From an uncultured Bacteroidia bacterium (lineage in GTDB: Bacteria; Bacteroidota; Bacteroidia; Bacteroidales; UBA932): DNA of 55,042 bases. The notes beneath the pieces are model-generated. The model ran no database searches, was not told where the DNA came from, and saw nothing but the letters and a program-made list of their open reading frames with translations. The DNA is taken from NCBI GenBank assembly GCA_902780455.1, contig CACZFO010000005.1, forward strand, positions 1 through 55,042, read 5' to 3'. This document shows positions 43,929-51,501 of the stretch, piece by piece (positions within the stretch are counted from its first letter, which is position 1; each line of letters opens with the position of its first letter). A program made the translations under genes and the position numbers.

Positions 43929-45911
43929 ATGATAGATCAGGCTACAATAGCTCGTATCAGGGATGCCATAGACATCGTACAGGTAATCGGAGACTTCGTC
44001 CCTTTGAAAAGGCAAGGCTCCGATTATGTTGCCTGCTGCCCGTTCCATCAGGAAAAGACTCCAAGTTTCCATGTATCGCCCACAAGGCAGTATTTCAACT
44101 GCTTCGGTTGCCACGAGAAGGGCAATGCCATCACTTTTTTGATGAAGCATGAGCAGATGACTTATGTAGAAGCTCTGAAATGGCTTGGGAACAAATACGG
44201 TATAGAGGTCAACGATGTCCAGGAAAGCTATGAGGACATCCAGAAAAAGAATCATCACGATGCTCTTCTGATAATCAACGAGTATGCCGGCAAGACTTTT
44301 ACAGACGCCCTGTTTAACACCGTCGAAGGCAGAAGTGTGGGCTTGGGGTATTTCAAGGAAAGAGGCTTTTCAGACCAGACCATCAGGGAATTCCAGCTTG
44401 GCTATGCAGACAGGGAGAAGGATTCTTTTGTCAAGAAGGCCATTGCAGACGGCTACAAGAAAGAACTCTTGCTTGAACTCGGACTTGCAGTCCAGAAGCA
44501 GGACGGCCCTTATGCCGGAGAACTGTCTGACAAGTTCCATGAGAGGGTGATGTTCCCTATCCGCTCCGTAAACGGAAAGATAGTGGCTTTCGGAGGAAGG
44601 ATACTCTCATCTGAAAAGAGTCCGGTCAAGTACATGAACTCCCCCGAAAGTGACATTTACCAGAAAAAGAGAGTGCTGTACGGCCTTTATGAAGCCCGTA
44701 ATGCCATATCGCAGAGCAAGAACTGCTACCTCGTAGAAGGCTACACAGACGTCATTTCCATGCATCAGGCCGGTATTGAGAATGTTGTAGCCAGCTGCGG
44801 AACAGCCCTCACTGAAGAACAGGTTCTGCTTCTGAAAAGGTTTACCCAGAAGATCACCATCATCTACGACGGAGACAAGGCCGGTATCAACGCTGCCCTC
44901 AAGGGGATAAACATGTTCCTGCAGAAGGGCATGAACGTGAAGGTGGTCCTCATTCCGGACGGAGACGACCCGGACTCCTTTGCCCGCAAACATACCAGGC
45001 AGGAGCTGGAAGATTTCCTTGAGAGCGCAGAAGAGGATTTTATCGTATACCAGTGGAAGAACCTCTCGGCCAACGTCAACGGCGATCCTTACGAAGAAGG
45101 AAAGATGATCAACGAGATTGCCCGGAGCGTATCCATGATAGACGATGCAGGCATAAGGTCCGCATACATGAGCAAGGCCGCCGAACTTCTCGGCATAGGG
45201 CGGGAAGACTTCTCTGAAAAAGTGTTTTCACTGCGTCAGGAAAGGATAAGCCAGGCCTCCCAGTACAAGTCCGGTCAGAGGAACTATGTTACTTCAAGGG
45301 AACCTTCGGCCTACCGGCGCCAAGAAGACAAGCCGCAGAAAACCAAGGCAGAAGAAGAGCTCAGAAGAAGTGAACAGGACCTCATTTTCCTTTTGATAAG
45401 GTACGGCAGAAAGACCCTCCACAATCTTAGCAATGCGATGGTAGACGGAGAGAAGGTCTACGAACCCAGCGTAGCCGAATACATAAGGGAATCGCTGAAG
45501 GTAGATTCACTCGAGATATCCGACCCTACCCTCAAGAGGATCTTTGACATGTACTTTGCCGAAGTCAGCCAGGCCGACAGCACCACGGAAGTCGAAAGGA
45601 AATTCCTGAGCAGCCTTGACCAGGATATTTCTTCTCAGGCGATAGAAATCCTTGCCTCCTCTTACAGATTCCGTTCGGACAACATAAAGAAATTAGTTGA
45701 AGACATAGGAAACAATCTGTCTTCAATTTTGCCAAGAACCATCTACGTATATAAATCAAAAGTGATAAATTCGCAGCTTGAATCGCTGAGGAACAAACTG
45801 CTTTCAACCGATCCTCTCCAGGAAGATCAGATCAAGCAGCTGACTCTTCAGATACAGCAGCTTTCAATGGTGAAAAGCCGTCTGCTCAGAGAAGCCAAAT
45901 TTGCAAAATAA
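43929..45911 (+). CDS. dnaG: DNA primase
   Basis: Synthesises RNA primers at the replication fork. 660 residues. The N-terminal CHC2 zinc ribbon is Cys37-x2-His40 and Cys58-x2-Cys61 (CCPFHQEKTPSFHVSP, FNCFGCHEKG). The catalytic core has RVMFPIRSVNGKIVAFGGRIL and the TOPRIM motifs CYLVEGYTDVISMHQAGIENVVASCGTAL, with the DGDKAGINAAL acidic motif. The C-terminal third (about 430-660) is charged and helical, the region that contacts the DnaB helicase. It lies 12 nt after recA and 9 nt before metG. Confidence 0.97.
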   Translation: MIDQATIARIRDAIDIVQVIGDFVPLKRQGSDYVACCPFHQEKTPSFHVSPTRQYFNCFGCHEKGNAITFLMKHEQMTYVEALKWLGNKYGIEVNDVQESYEDIQKKNHHDALLIINEYAGKTFTDALFNTVEGRSVGLGYFKERGFSDQTIREFQLGYADREKDSFVKKAIADGYKKELLLELGLAVQKQDGPYAGELSDKFHERVMFPIRSVNGKIVAFGGRILSSEKSPVKYMNSPESDIYQKKRVLYGLYEARNAISQSKNCYLVEGYTDVISMHQAGIENVVASCGTALTEEQVLLLKRFTQKITIIYDGDKAGINAALKGINMFLQKGMNVKVVLIPDGDDPDSFARKHTRQELEDFLESAEEDFIVYQWKNLSANVNGDPYEEGKMINEIARSVSMIDDAGIRSAYMSKAAELLGIGREDFSEKVFSLRQERISQASQYKSGQRNYVTSREPSAYRRQEDKPQKTKAEEELRRSEQDLIFLLIRYGRKTLHNLSNAMVDGEKVYEPSVAEYIRESLKVDSLEISDPTLKRIFDMYFAEVSQADSTTEVERKFLSSLDQDISSQAIEILASSYRFRSDNIKKLVEDIGNNLSSILPRTIYVYKSKVINSQLESLRNKLLSTDPLQEDQIKQLTLQIQQLSMVKSRLLREAKFAK

Positions 45912-45920
45912 CAACTGAAT

Positions 45921-48026
45921 ATGGAAAAGACATACAAGAGACATCTGATTACAGCCGCACTTCCGTATGCCAACGGCAGCGTTCATATCGGTCACCTGGC
46001 AGGAGTTTATGTGCCTGCAGACATCTATGTCCGCTACCTCCGCCTCAAGGGAGAGGATGTGCTGTTCATCTGCGGAAGCGATGAGCACGGAGTGCCTATT
46101 ACGTTCAAGGCCAAGGATCTGGGATGTTCTCCGCAGGAAATCGTTGACAAATATCACGCAATAATAAAAGACTCCTTCAACCGTTTTGGAATCAGTTTCA
46201 GCATATACTCAAGGACCAGTTCCAAGATACATGCAGAAACAGCCGCCGAGTTCTTCAAGAAACTCTATGAAGACGGAAAGTTCATCGAGCAGGAGAGCGA
46301 GCAGTACTACGACCCTTCCGCCAAGGTTTTCCTGGCAGACCGCTACATTATGGGAACCTGCCCTAAATGCGGCAACGACAAGGCCTACGGAGACCAGTGC
46401 GAGAAATGCGGCAGCACCCTTTCTCCTGATGAGTTGATTGACCCTCACTCCAGGCTCAGCGGAGAAAAACCTGTAAAGAAGCTGACCAAGCACTGGTATC
46501 TTCCTCTCGACAAGTACGAGGGATGGCTCAAGGAATGGATCATAGACGGGCACAAGGAATGGAAGACAAACGTATACGGCCAGTGCAAGAGCTGGATAGA
46601 CGGCGGCCTCAAGCCAAGGGCCGTAACCAGAGACCTGGACTGGGGAGTTCCGGTACCGCTGGAAGGCGCTGAAGGCAAGGTGCTCTACGTATGGTTCGAC
46701 GCCCCTATCGGATACATCTCAAACACTAAGGAACTCCTTCCAAACGACTGGGAGAAGTGGTGGAAGAGCCCTGATACCAGGATGATACACTTCATTGGCA
46801 AAGACAACATCGTCTTCCACTGCATAGTGTTCCCATCAATGCTCAAGGCCTATGGAGACGGATTCATCCTTCCGGAAAACGTTCCTGCAAACGAGTTCCT
46901 CAACCTTGAGGGCGACAAGATATCCACATCTCGCAACTGGGCTATCTGGCTTGAGGAATATCTGGAACAGTTCCCTGGCCAGCAGGACGTCATGAGATAT
47001 GTCCTTTGCGCAAACGCTCCTGAAACCAAAGACAACGACTTTACCTGGAAAGACTTCCAGGCCCGCAACAACAGCGAACTGGTTGCCATCTACGGAAACT
47101 TTGTGAACAGGGCTCTGGTGCTGACAAACAAATACTTCCAGGGCAAGGTTCCGGGCTATACCGAAGAACAGCTTACCCCTGAAGACAGACAAGTTATCAA
47201 GTCAGTGCCTGAAATCTGCGCCAACCTGCAGAACTGCCTTGACCACTTCAAGTTCAGGGATGCCGTAAAAGAGGCAATGAACCTGGCAAGGCTTGGCAAC
47301 AAGTACCTGACTGAAACAGAACCGTGGAAAGTATTCAAGACCGATCCTCAGAGAGTTGCAGTAATACTGAACCTCTGCCTGCAGATCTGCGCCAACCTTT
47401 CCATTGCTTTTGAGCCTTTCTGCCCGTTCTCTTCGAAGAAACTCCAGGTTATGCTGAATCTTGCCCCTAAGAAAGACGATGTATGCCCTGTAAGCGCTCC
47501 TGAAGGGAAAATCAGGTGGGACATGCTCGGAAGGATGGATTTCCTCAAGGAAGGAGACCAGATAGGCACTCCTGAACTTCTTTTCAGCAAGATTGAGGAT
47601 GAGGCAATCCAGGCCCAGACAGACCGCCTTGCCGCCATCAAGAAGGCCAACCAGGAGAAAGAGAAAGCAGAGGCAGCCTCCCACCCTGAGCCACTGAAAG
47701 AAGAGTGCACCATAGATGATTTCCTGAAAATGGACATCCGTACCGCAACCGTACTCCATGCGGAGCCTGTGCCTAAGACAGACAAGCTCCTCAAGCTAAC
47801 CATCGATACCGGAGTAGACCAGAGGGTGATAGTTTCCGGCATCGCCGAGTATTACAAGCCTGAGGATATGCTGGGCAAGCAGATCTGCATCCTTGCAAAC
47901 CTTAAGCCTCGAAAGATCAGGGGTATAGAAAGCAACGGAATGATCCTTATGGCAAAAGATGCCTCCGGAAAGATGAGGTTCATCACTCCTCAGGAAGTGA
48001 TGGTCAACGGAGCCACCATAGGTTAG
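45921..48026 (+). CDS. metG: Methionine--tRNA ligase
   Basis: Charges initiator and elongator tRNA-Met. 701 residues. HIGH is in [18 protein letters not shown]; the KMSKS equivalent is KISTSRNW; the zinc knuckle CPKCGN ... CEKCGS is intact with four Cys. After the anticodon-binding helices a linker rich in Lys/Glu/Ala leads to a C-terminal EMAPII/Arc1p-like tRNA-binding domain (from about 590: [50 protein letters not shown]), which dimerises the enzyme. Its stop is separated by a single base from the stop of the opposing HU-CCDC81 gene. Confidence 0.98.
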   Translation: MEKTYKRHLITAALPYANGSVHIGHLAGVYVPADIYVRYLRLKGEDVLFICGSDEHGVPITFKAKDLGCSPQEIVDKYHAIIKDSFNRFGISFSIYSRTSSKIHAETAAEFFKKLYEDGKFIEQESEQYYDPSAKVFLADRYIMGTCPKCGNDKAYGDQCEKCGSTLSPDELIDPHSRLSGEKPVKKLTKHWYLPLDKYEGWLKEWIIDGHKEWKTNVYGQCKSWIDGGLKPRAVTRDLDWGVPVPLEGAEGKVLYVWFDAPIGYISNTKELLPNDWEKWWKSPDTRMIHFIGKDNIVFHCIVFPSMLKAYGDGFILPENVPANEFLNLEGDKISTSRNWAIWLEEYLEQFPGQQDVMRYVLCANAPETKDNDFTWKDFQARNNSELVAIYGNFVNRALVLTNKYFQGKVPGYTEEQLTPEDRQVIKSVPEICANLQNCLDHFKFRDAVKEAMNLARLGNKYLTETEPWKVFKTDPQRVAVILNLCLQICANLSIAFEPFCPFSSKKLQVMLNLAPKKDDVCPVSAPEGKIRWDMLGRMDFLKEGDQIGTPELLFSKIEDEAIQAQTDRLAAIKKANQEKEKAEAASHPEPLKEECTIDDFLKMDIRTATVLHAEPVPKTDKLLKLTIDTGVDQRVIVSGIAEYYKPEDMLGKQICILANLKPRKIRGIESNGMILMAKDASGKMRFITPQEVMVNGATIG

Positions 48027-48027
48027 G

Positions 48028-48798
48028 CTAAAGCTTGTAATTGATTATCTCGAGCTCTTCCTTCGTGTAGAGAATATTCTCCAGCAGAGGTCTGAGGGCA
48101 TCCTTGAAAATAAAGACGAGCATTATCAGAATCAGCAGAACTGCCAATACTGTAATTATGATCAGCAGTACCCTGGCGGTTCTGCTGCTTTTTTGCTTTT
48201 TCTCATCTTTCTTCTCAGTCTTCCCTGCCTTTTCTTTCTTCTCTTTCTTCCCTGCCGTCTCTGTTTTCTCTGTTTTCTCTGTCTCCTCCTTAGTTTCAGC
48301 GACAGCTACCGGTTCAGGTGCTGAAACAGGCTCGGACTCTGCAACAGGCTCGGGTTCTGCAACCGGTTCTGGCTTCTCCTCCCTTAGATCAAGAGTTGAA
48401 AGACCGAATGTCTCCGCATTGAGCATGAAATCCGGATCTGTCTCAATGGTGTAGCCTTCTTCCTTGTCAAAACAGAAAGTTCCGAAGCCCTCCAGGCAGA
48501 AACGGCCGTCTTTCTCGGCTCCGCTGCGGATTTCTTCTATGTCAGCGTACAGGGCCTTTTTGGCCGCCATTCTGGAGACCTCTCTCCTGCTGGCATATTC
48601 ATTAAGGAGATTCTCATTGGAGGACAGGTTGTAATTGTCAAAATAGAGCTTCTTTGAAGGCGGAGAAACCACCATTCCTCCCTCTGAGAAAGAGGCTGGT
48701 ACATCCTCCAGTTTGATGCAGCCCATGAAAGGAAGTATCAGTTCACCGTCGCGGAGAACCATGTCTCTGAATATGCCGCTGAGCAGGGCTTTGTCCAT
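48028..48798 (-). CDS. HU-CCDC81-type membrane protein lacking a SPOR domain
   Basis: 256 residues. The N-terminal about 130 residues match the paired HU-like/CCDC81-like domain arrangement of Bacteroidota (GELILPFMGCIKLEDVPA, KKLYFDNYNLSSNENLLNEYASR, GRFCLEGFGTFCFDKEEGYTIE). A low-complexity linker of EPVA repeats and then Lys/Glu repeats (about 140-205) precedes one membrane helix (VLLIIITVLAVLLILIMLVF), leaving a short C-terminal periplasmic tail. Usual family members end in a peptidoglycan-binding SPOR domain; this one stops after about 25 residues. HU-like folds suggest contact with DNA on the cytoplasmic side, so the protein could link chromosome and envelope; this is inference. Confidence 0.75.
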   Translation of the reverse strand: MDKALLSGIFRDMVLRDGELILPFMGCIKLEDVPASFSEGGMVVSPPSKKLYFDNYNLSSNENLLNEYASRREVSRMAAKKALYADIEEIRSGAEKDGRFCLEGFGTFCFDKEEGYTIETDPDFMLNAETFGLSTLDLREEKPEPVAEPEPVAESEPVSAPEPVAVAETKEETEKTEKTETAGKKEKKEKAGKTEKKDEKKQKSSRTARVLLIIITVLAVLLILIMLVFIFKDALRPLLENILYTKEELEIINYKL

Positions 48799-48817
48799 AA
48801 CTGAATAATTTGTGAGA

Positions 48818-48825
48818 CAAAGTTA
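48818..48825 (-). promoter_or_regulatory. -7 promoter element for the HU-CCDC81 gene
   Basis: Minus-strand TAACTTTG, perfect to TAnnTTTG, 20 nt before the ATG at 48798; divergent from the tRNA-Asn promoter. Confidence 0.5.
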
Positions 48826-48844
48826 CTTTAAATCTTCTAAAAGA

Positions 48845-48876
48845 TTTGGAACATTATCAAAAAAAACATACTTTTG
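48845..48876 (+). promoter_or_regulatory. Promoter of tRNA-Asn
   Basis: TTTG (48845-48848), 20-nt spacer, TACTTTTG (48869-48876): both boxes perfect at ideal spacing. The predicted start is about 7 nt before the mature tRNA 5' end. Confidence 0.8.
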
Positions 48877-48890
48877 CAGTCCCAAACCGA

Positions 48891-48964
48891 GCCTGCATAG
48901 CTCAGTTGGTTAGAGCACATGACTGTTAATCATGGGGTCGTAGGTTCAAGTCCTTCTGCAGGCG
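48891..48964 (+). tRNA. tRNA-Asn (anticodon GTT)
   Basis: A 74-nt cloverleaf: acceptor arms GCCTGCA / TGCAGGC with discriminator G, D arm AGCTCAGTTGGTTAGAGCA, anticodon stem CATGA / TCATG with loop CTGTTAA (anticodon GTT, Asn), T arm GTAGG-TTCAAGT-CCTTC. The T stem has one T-T mismatch (second pair), which is unusual. CCA is not encoded. The 3' 31 nt are part of a 33-bp sequence that recurs at 50620-50652, so the 3' end is an integration site. A strong promoter and a terminator flank it. Confidence 0.93.
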
Positions 48965-48966
48965 CT
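48934..48966 (+). repeat. Left attachment-site copy (within tRNA-Asn)
   Basis: 33 bp, GGGGTCGTAGGTTCAAGTCC then TTCTGCAGGCGCT, identical to 50620-50652. It covers the T arm and acceptor 3' strand. Confidence 0.85.
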
Positions 48967-48975
48967 TTAATAATC

Positions 48976-49012
48976 AGACACTTACAAGGTTTTGTGAGTG
49001 TCTTTATTTTTG
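48976..49012 (+). terminator. Terminator of tRNA-Asn (element-borne copy)
   Basis: AGACACTTACAA and TTGTGAGTGTCT pair (one G-T) around GGTT and are followed by TTATTTTTG. It closely resembles, but is not identical to, the terminator after the right attachment copy (50657-50697). Confidence 0.8.
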
Positions 49013-49052
49013 CCTAACACCAAGAAAAACACCAACAATTTTATTCAAAATA

Positions 49053-49078
49053 AACACCTATGGATACCCATAAGTGTT
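49053..49078 (-). terminator. Putative terminator after the broken DNA-binding gene
   Basis: Minus-strand hairpin: AACAC and TATGG pair with CCATA and GTGTT across one mismatch, 4-nt loop, followed by TTATTTTG. It overlaps the final stop codon of the broken gene. Confidence 0.4.
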
Positions 49079-49311
49079 CATAATGCTTTCACGCTCACAT
49101 AATTAACCGCATTTTCTGCTACCTAATCTGTCGTGTATCCATTGTTTTGCAATCCCCATTGGCGGCTTTTAACCTTGTCTTTTGAAAGCCGAAACTTGGC
49201 ACAAACCCCATTGAGGTCATACCAATCTTTATCGGCCTAACCTTTCAGTTTTGCCACCTCCGCTTCCAATGCCGCAAATCTCTCCAATAATTCATCATCT
49301 AATACGAGCAT
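49078..49311 (-). pseudogene. Broken small DNA-binding (excisionase/helix-turn-helix-like) gene
   Basis: Read on the minus strand from ATG 49311 a 78-codon frame gives MLVLDDELLERFAALEAEVA then KLKG, a TAG, ADKDWYDLNGVCAKFRL then SKDKVKSRQWGLQNNGYTTD, a second TAG, and VAENAVNYVSVKAL before TGA. The start (coiled, LEAEVAKLKG) and middle (WYDLNGVCAKFRLSKDKV, followed by an Arg-rich recognition-like helix) look like the small helix-turn-helix or excisionase-type proteins of Bacteroidota integrative elements. Two in-frame stops make it a pseudogene unless the TAG codons are read through, which nothing else in the window suggests. A perfect two-box promoter (49406-49436) still precedes it. Confidence 0.6.
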
Positions 49312-49344
49312 TAAGAATTAAATTTTTCCGCTTATCAACTATTT

Positions 49345-49380
49345 GAGCCCCGTTCGCACTGAATCGGTTTGGTATGGCTC
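49345..49380 (-). other. Structured segment in the leader of the broken gene
   Basis: On the minus strand, outer pairs GAGCC / GGCTC enclose ATACCAAA and an inner hairpin CCGATTC-AGTGC-GAACGG (six pairs with one bulged A). It lies inside the roughly 90-nt leader between the promoter and ATG 49311. It may be a regulatory hairpin or a small RNA; no known family recognised. Confidence 0.35.
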
Positions 49381-49405
49381 GGGTTAGTATCTATACCCAT
49401 TTTTA

Positions 49406-49436
49406 CAAATATACCAATAATTTTTGACTTTCTCAA
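49406..49436 (-). promoter_or_regulatory. Promoter of the broken DNA-binding gene
   Basis: Minus-strand TTG (49434-49436), 20-nt spacer, TATATTTG (49406-49413): good match to the Bacteroidota consensus, directing transcription toward the tRNA. Confidence 0.6.
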
Positions 49437-49508
49437 GTTTAACAGCACCTCACATTGTGTATTGCTTTGGCATAGAATTTGATGCTAGATATGTAAATTT
49501 AACAATCT

Positions 49509-50321
49509 ATGAAACTTCTTACTCTTTTATTATTTCTCTACTCAACATTCAATATGTTTAACCATACAAACATAGCGAATAACTTACACCTCGGCGAGAG
49601 GAATCTTGATACTCTAACTACCTCCGATATTTCGGATTCTTTACAGGAAATCACCATAGCGGATTTGGATGGAAAGGTCATTGACGATTATTTGTCTGTA
49701 TTCAAACGACTAAAGCATAACAGATATTACAATAAATTTGAAGCCTCTTACAAAATCTATTTCGGTAAAGACAAACAGTCTCCTGACAGGACAGGAAATG
49801 CCTTATTTGTATATAGGGTTCCTAGCGTTTCGCAATTATGCTATTCCCTAATTCCTGAAGCAGATTCCATCGCCACATATTGGACCGCTTGGAATATTCA
49901 ATTAGGGGGTGCCACATTGTACTATATAGACGAATCCCATAAACAATTCAGGGTTGAACACAGCAATCTTAAGTACATGCTACATAAAGAAAAAGATGGT
50001 GACATCCTTTACTTTACAATCTATGACAGAAGCAGAGAAAACGACAAGACAACTATCAAATACGATTCTGCTAAAAAGAAAGTAATCTCTTTTACAAGAG
50101 AAATGGAAAATTCCGCCTTTTATTGGCTTCCATTTAAAATCGTGAAAACAGAAATCTCAATAACTCAAATAGGAAAGCACCTGGCTCCAAATGTAATAAG
50201 GACTACATATGTTTCAAAAACTGGAAGCTATGTTATAATAGAGAATACTGACATAAACTACCTCCAAGTTTCCAATCAAGAATACAAGACACTCACTAAA
50301 CTTGGGGTATGGAAAAAATAA
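49509..50321 (+). CDS. Island cargo: exported protein of unknown function
   Basis: 270 residues, AT-rich codons unlike the flanking genes (many AAA, AAT, TAT, ATA). A hydrophobic N-terminus (MKLLTLLLFLYSTFNMF) looks like a signal peptide or anchor. Then an acidic Thr/Ser/Asp segment (about 30-60) and a body rich in Tyr, Lys and Asn with alternating strands: FEASYKIYFGKDKQ, ALFVYRVPSVSQLCYSL, YWTAWNIQLGGATLYYIDES, GDILYFTIYDRS, TTIKYDSAKKKVISFTREM, GSYVIIENTDINYLQV. No recognised family and no catalytic motif. It is the only intact gene in the tRNA-Asn island. A -7-like TAAATTTA lies 10 nt upstream, weaker than consensus. A large palindrome follows 39 nt after the stop. Confidence 0.75.
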   Translation: MKLLTLLLFLYSTFNMFNHTNIANNLHLGERNLDTLTTSDISDSLQEITIADLDGKVIDDYLSVFKRLKHNRYYNKFEASYKIYFGKDKQSPDRTGNALFVYRVPSVSQLCYSLIPEADSIATYWTAWNIQLGGATLYYIDESHKQFRVEHSNLKYMLHKEKDGDILYFTIYDRSRENDKTTIKYDSAKKKVISFTREMENSAFYWLPFKIVKTEISITQIGKHLAPNVIRTTYVSKTGSYVIIENTDINYLQVSNQEYKTLTKLGVWKK

Positions 50322-50359
50322 AAGGACTGATAAAAAAGTCAAGATTGTTAAGAGTGGTA

Positions 50360-50396
50360 GCATTGTTTTCCCGCGGATCCGCGGGAAAATCAATGC
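50360..50396. repeat. Large near-perfect palindrome in the island
   Basis: A perfect 24-bp palindrome at 50366-50389, centred on CCGCGGATCCGCGG and flanked by TTTTC / GAAAA, extended by GCATTG (50360-50365) and CAATGC (50391-50396) with one unpaired T. It is far more GC-rich than its surroundings. It could end the cargo transcript, but no T-run follows. Within the 50322-50692 gap the only other features seen are the inverted T-arm copy, the right attachment copy and the terminator. Confidence 0.8.
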
Positions 50397-50619
50397 GTCT
50401 CTCTGATGAAACCTACCTTTTCTATTGATTGGAAAAATATAATAAGCGGGATAACACTTCAAAAACAAAAGAAATGTAGTTTAGGGAGTGGGGTAAAGAA
50501 GTTCTGGTATAAAAGGCTTCTCTCGCACATCTGTTGTTAGCCTATCTTGCCTATTATTCCCCGGACCTCGGCAAGAGGGAGTTTAGGACTTGAACTATCT
50601 GACAAAGAGTAGCCATGGA

Positions 50620-50652
50620 GGGGTCGTAGGTTCAAGTCCTTCTGCAGGCGCT
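50620..50652 (+). repeat. Right attachment-site copy (isolated tRNA-Asn 3' fragment)
   Basis: 33 bp identical to 48934-48966 but without the 5' part of a tRNA. A further 11-bp inverted copy of its T-arm sequence (AGGACTTGAAC, 50585-50595, against GTTCAAGTCCT, 50630-50640) lies just inside the island. Confidence 0.85.
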
Positions 50653-50656
50653 CCAA

Positions 50657-50697
50657 AAGCACTTACAAGTTTTCTTGTGAGTGCTTGTTTTTTTATT
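50657..50697. terminator. Terminator beyond the right attachment copy (ancestral tRNA-Asn terminator)
   Basis: AAGCACTTACAAG and CTTGTGAGTGCTT pair (one G-T) around TTTT, followed on the plus strand by GTTTTTTTA. It probably was the original tRNA-Asn terminator before insertion, and also ends the kinase transcript coming from the right. Confidence 0.8.
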
Positions 50698-51484
50698 CCA
50701 CTATTCCGTTGGCAGGGCGTTTCCTCCTCAGGCCCAGAGGGGTCAGGACAATGTCCTTCAACTTGCTGATTCCCTTTGACTTGTTTCTGCTTTTGGCAAC
50801 CATTCCGGCAAACATTCCTGCATCCAGGTTCCTCTTCCTGCAGTAAGTTCCAATTATGGAAGACATCATATCGGGGCCAAAGTGTACATAACTCATATCC
50901 TTTGCACATTTCTGCAGGCTCCGGTTGTTGAAGCGGACCCGGTTGAGGTCTATGAGCTGGAACCTGTAGTGCCCGTCCTTATCTTCATAGAGGATATTGT
51001 CTATGTTGAAGTCGTTATGTACAAAACCCCTTGCGTGGAAATCGGCAGCATAAGCGGCAAATGCCGCCATGAAAGCCTCCAGGCGTTCCTTATTGCCTGG
51101 AACGGAAATATCGATGTCCGAGAAGTCTGAAATCGAACGGAAATCAGTGTAGACACACACATAGCATCCGGTATGGAAAAACAAGCCCTTGTTCTTTTCC
51201 ACATATCCCACGGGCTCCGGCACGTCTATTCCGGAAGCCCTCAGCCTCAGCGAATAATCGTAGGAACGCTTTGCCTTGGTCGGGCGCAGGAAACTGTATA
51301 CCACGCGGTTGGCTTCGGTCGGCTTCTTGAATATCTTTACAACAACATGGATGCCGTCTACGGTAGTATCTTCAACTATGTTCCTGAAATTGCGGTAGAC
51401 CTTGTCTACCTTGTATGAACGGGTCAGTATACTTTCTATGAAAGGTCTGAGATTCTCGTATTTTGGATTGACTACAACTCTCAT
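50693..51484 (-). CDS. WaaP/Kdo-kinase-like lipopolysaccharide kinase family protein
   Basis: 263 residues, cytoplasmic, with a protein-kinase-like fold. The catalytic loop is FVHNDFNIDNILYE (Asp158, Asn163) and the metal-binding motif, in place of DFG, is LIDLNRVRF (Asp179). The phosphate-binding Lys is in VVVKIFKK. Relatives phosphorylate heptose or Kdo of the lipid A core, but related aminoglycoside-type kinases cannot be excluded. The C-terminal 60 residues are basic. It directly adjoins the chromosomal side of the tRNA-Asn island, and the terminator overlaps its stop codon. A TATCTTTG -7 box lies 18 nt before the start. Confidence 0.8.
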   Translation of the reverse strand: MRVVVNPKYENLRPFIESILTRSYKVDKVYRNFRNIVEDTTVDGIHVVVKIFKKPTEANRVVYSFLRPTKAKRSYDYSLRLRASGIDVPEPVGYVEKNKGLFFHTGCYVCVYTDFRSISDFSDIDISVPGNKERLEAFMAAFAAYAADFHARGFVHNDFNIDNILYEDKDGHYRFQLIDLNRVRFNNRSLQKCAKDMSYVHFGPDMMSSIIGTYCRKRNLDAGMFAGMVAKSRNKSKGISKLKDIVLTPLGLRRKRPANGIVE

Positions 51485-51501
51485 CAGTCAGAGATTTTGT
51501 C

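Larger units (their letters stand above)
48934..50652. mobile_element. tRNA-Asn-integrated mini-island (about 1.7 kb), no integrase
   Basis: A 33-bp identical sequence, from the variable loop of tRNA-Asn to 2 nt past the gene, occurs at 48934-48966 (inside the intact tRNA) and at 50620-50652 (isolated fragment). This is the footprint of site-specific integration at a tRNA 3' end, the left copy restoring the tRNA. The DNA between is visibly more AT-rich than the flanks and holds a broken helix-turn-helix-like gene (49078-49311), one intact gene (49509-50321), a structured leader and a large palindrome. No recombinase gene is present, so the element is a deletion remnant or depends on an integrase supplied in trans. 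Direct repeat and composition are seen; mobility is inferred. Confidence 0.75.

Noticed and set aside
49078..49311. TAG recoding in the broken island gene
   Set aside because: TAG is a normal stop in other genes of the window (for example 16917-16919 and 48024-48026), so decay is the simpler reading.
50406..50540. 44-codon plus-strand frame inside the island
   Set aside because: No start signal, no recognisable composition or family, and it overlaps low-information DNA after the palindrome.
50620..50652. Second tRNA gene
   Set aside because: Only the T arm and acceptor 3' strand are present; no D arm or anticodon arm precedes it.
50595..50909. Minus-strand frame across the tRNA fragment and kinase 3' end
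   Set aside because: Its start segment (AEGLEPTTPPW) is a translation of tRNA-derived sequence and the rest is antisense to the kinase gene.
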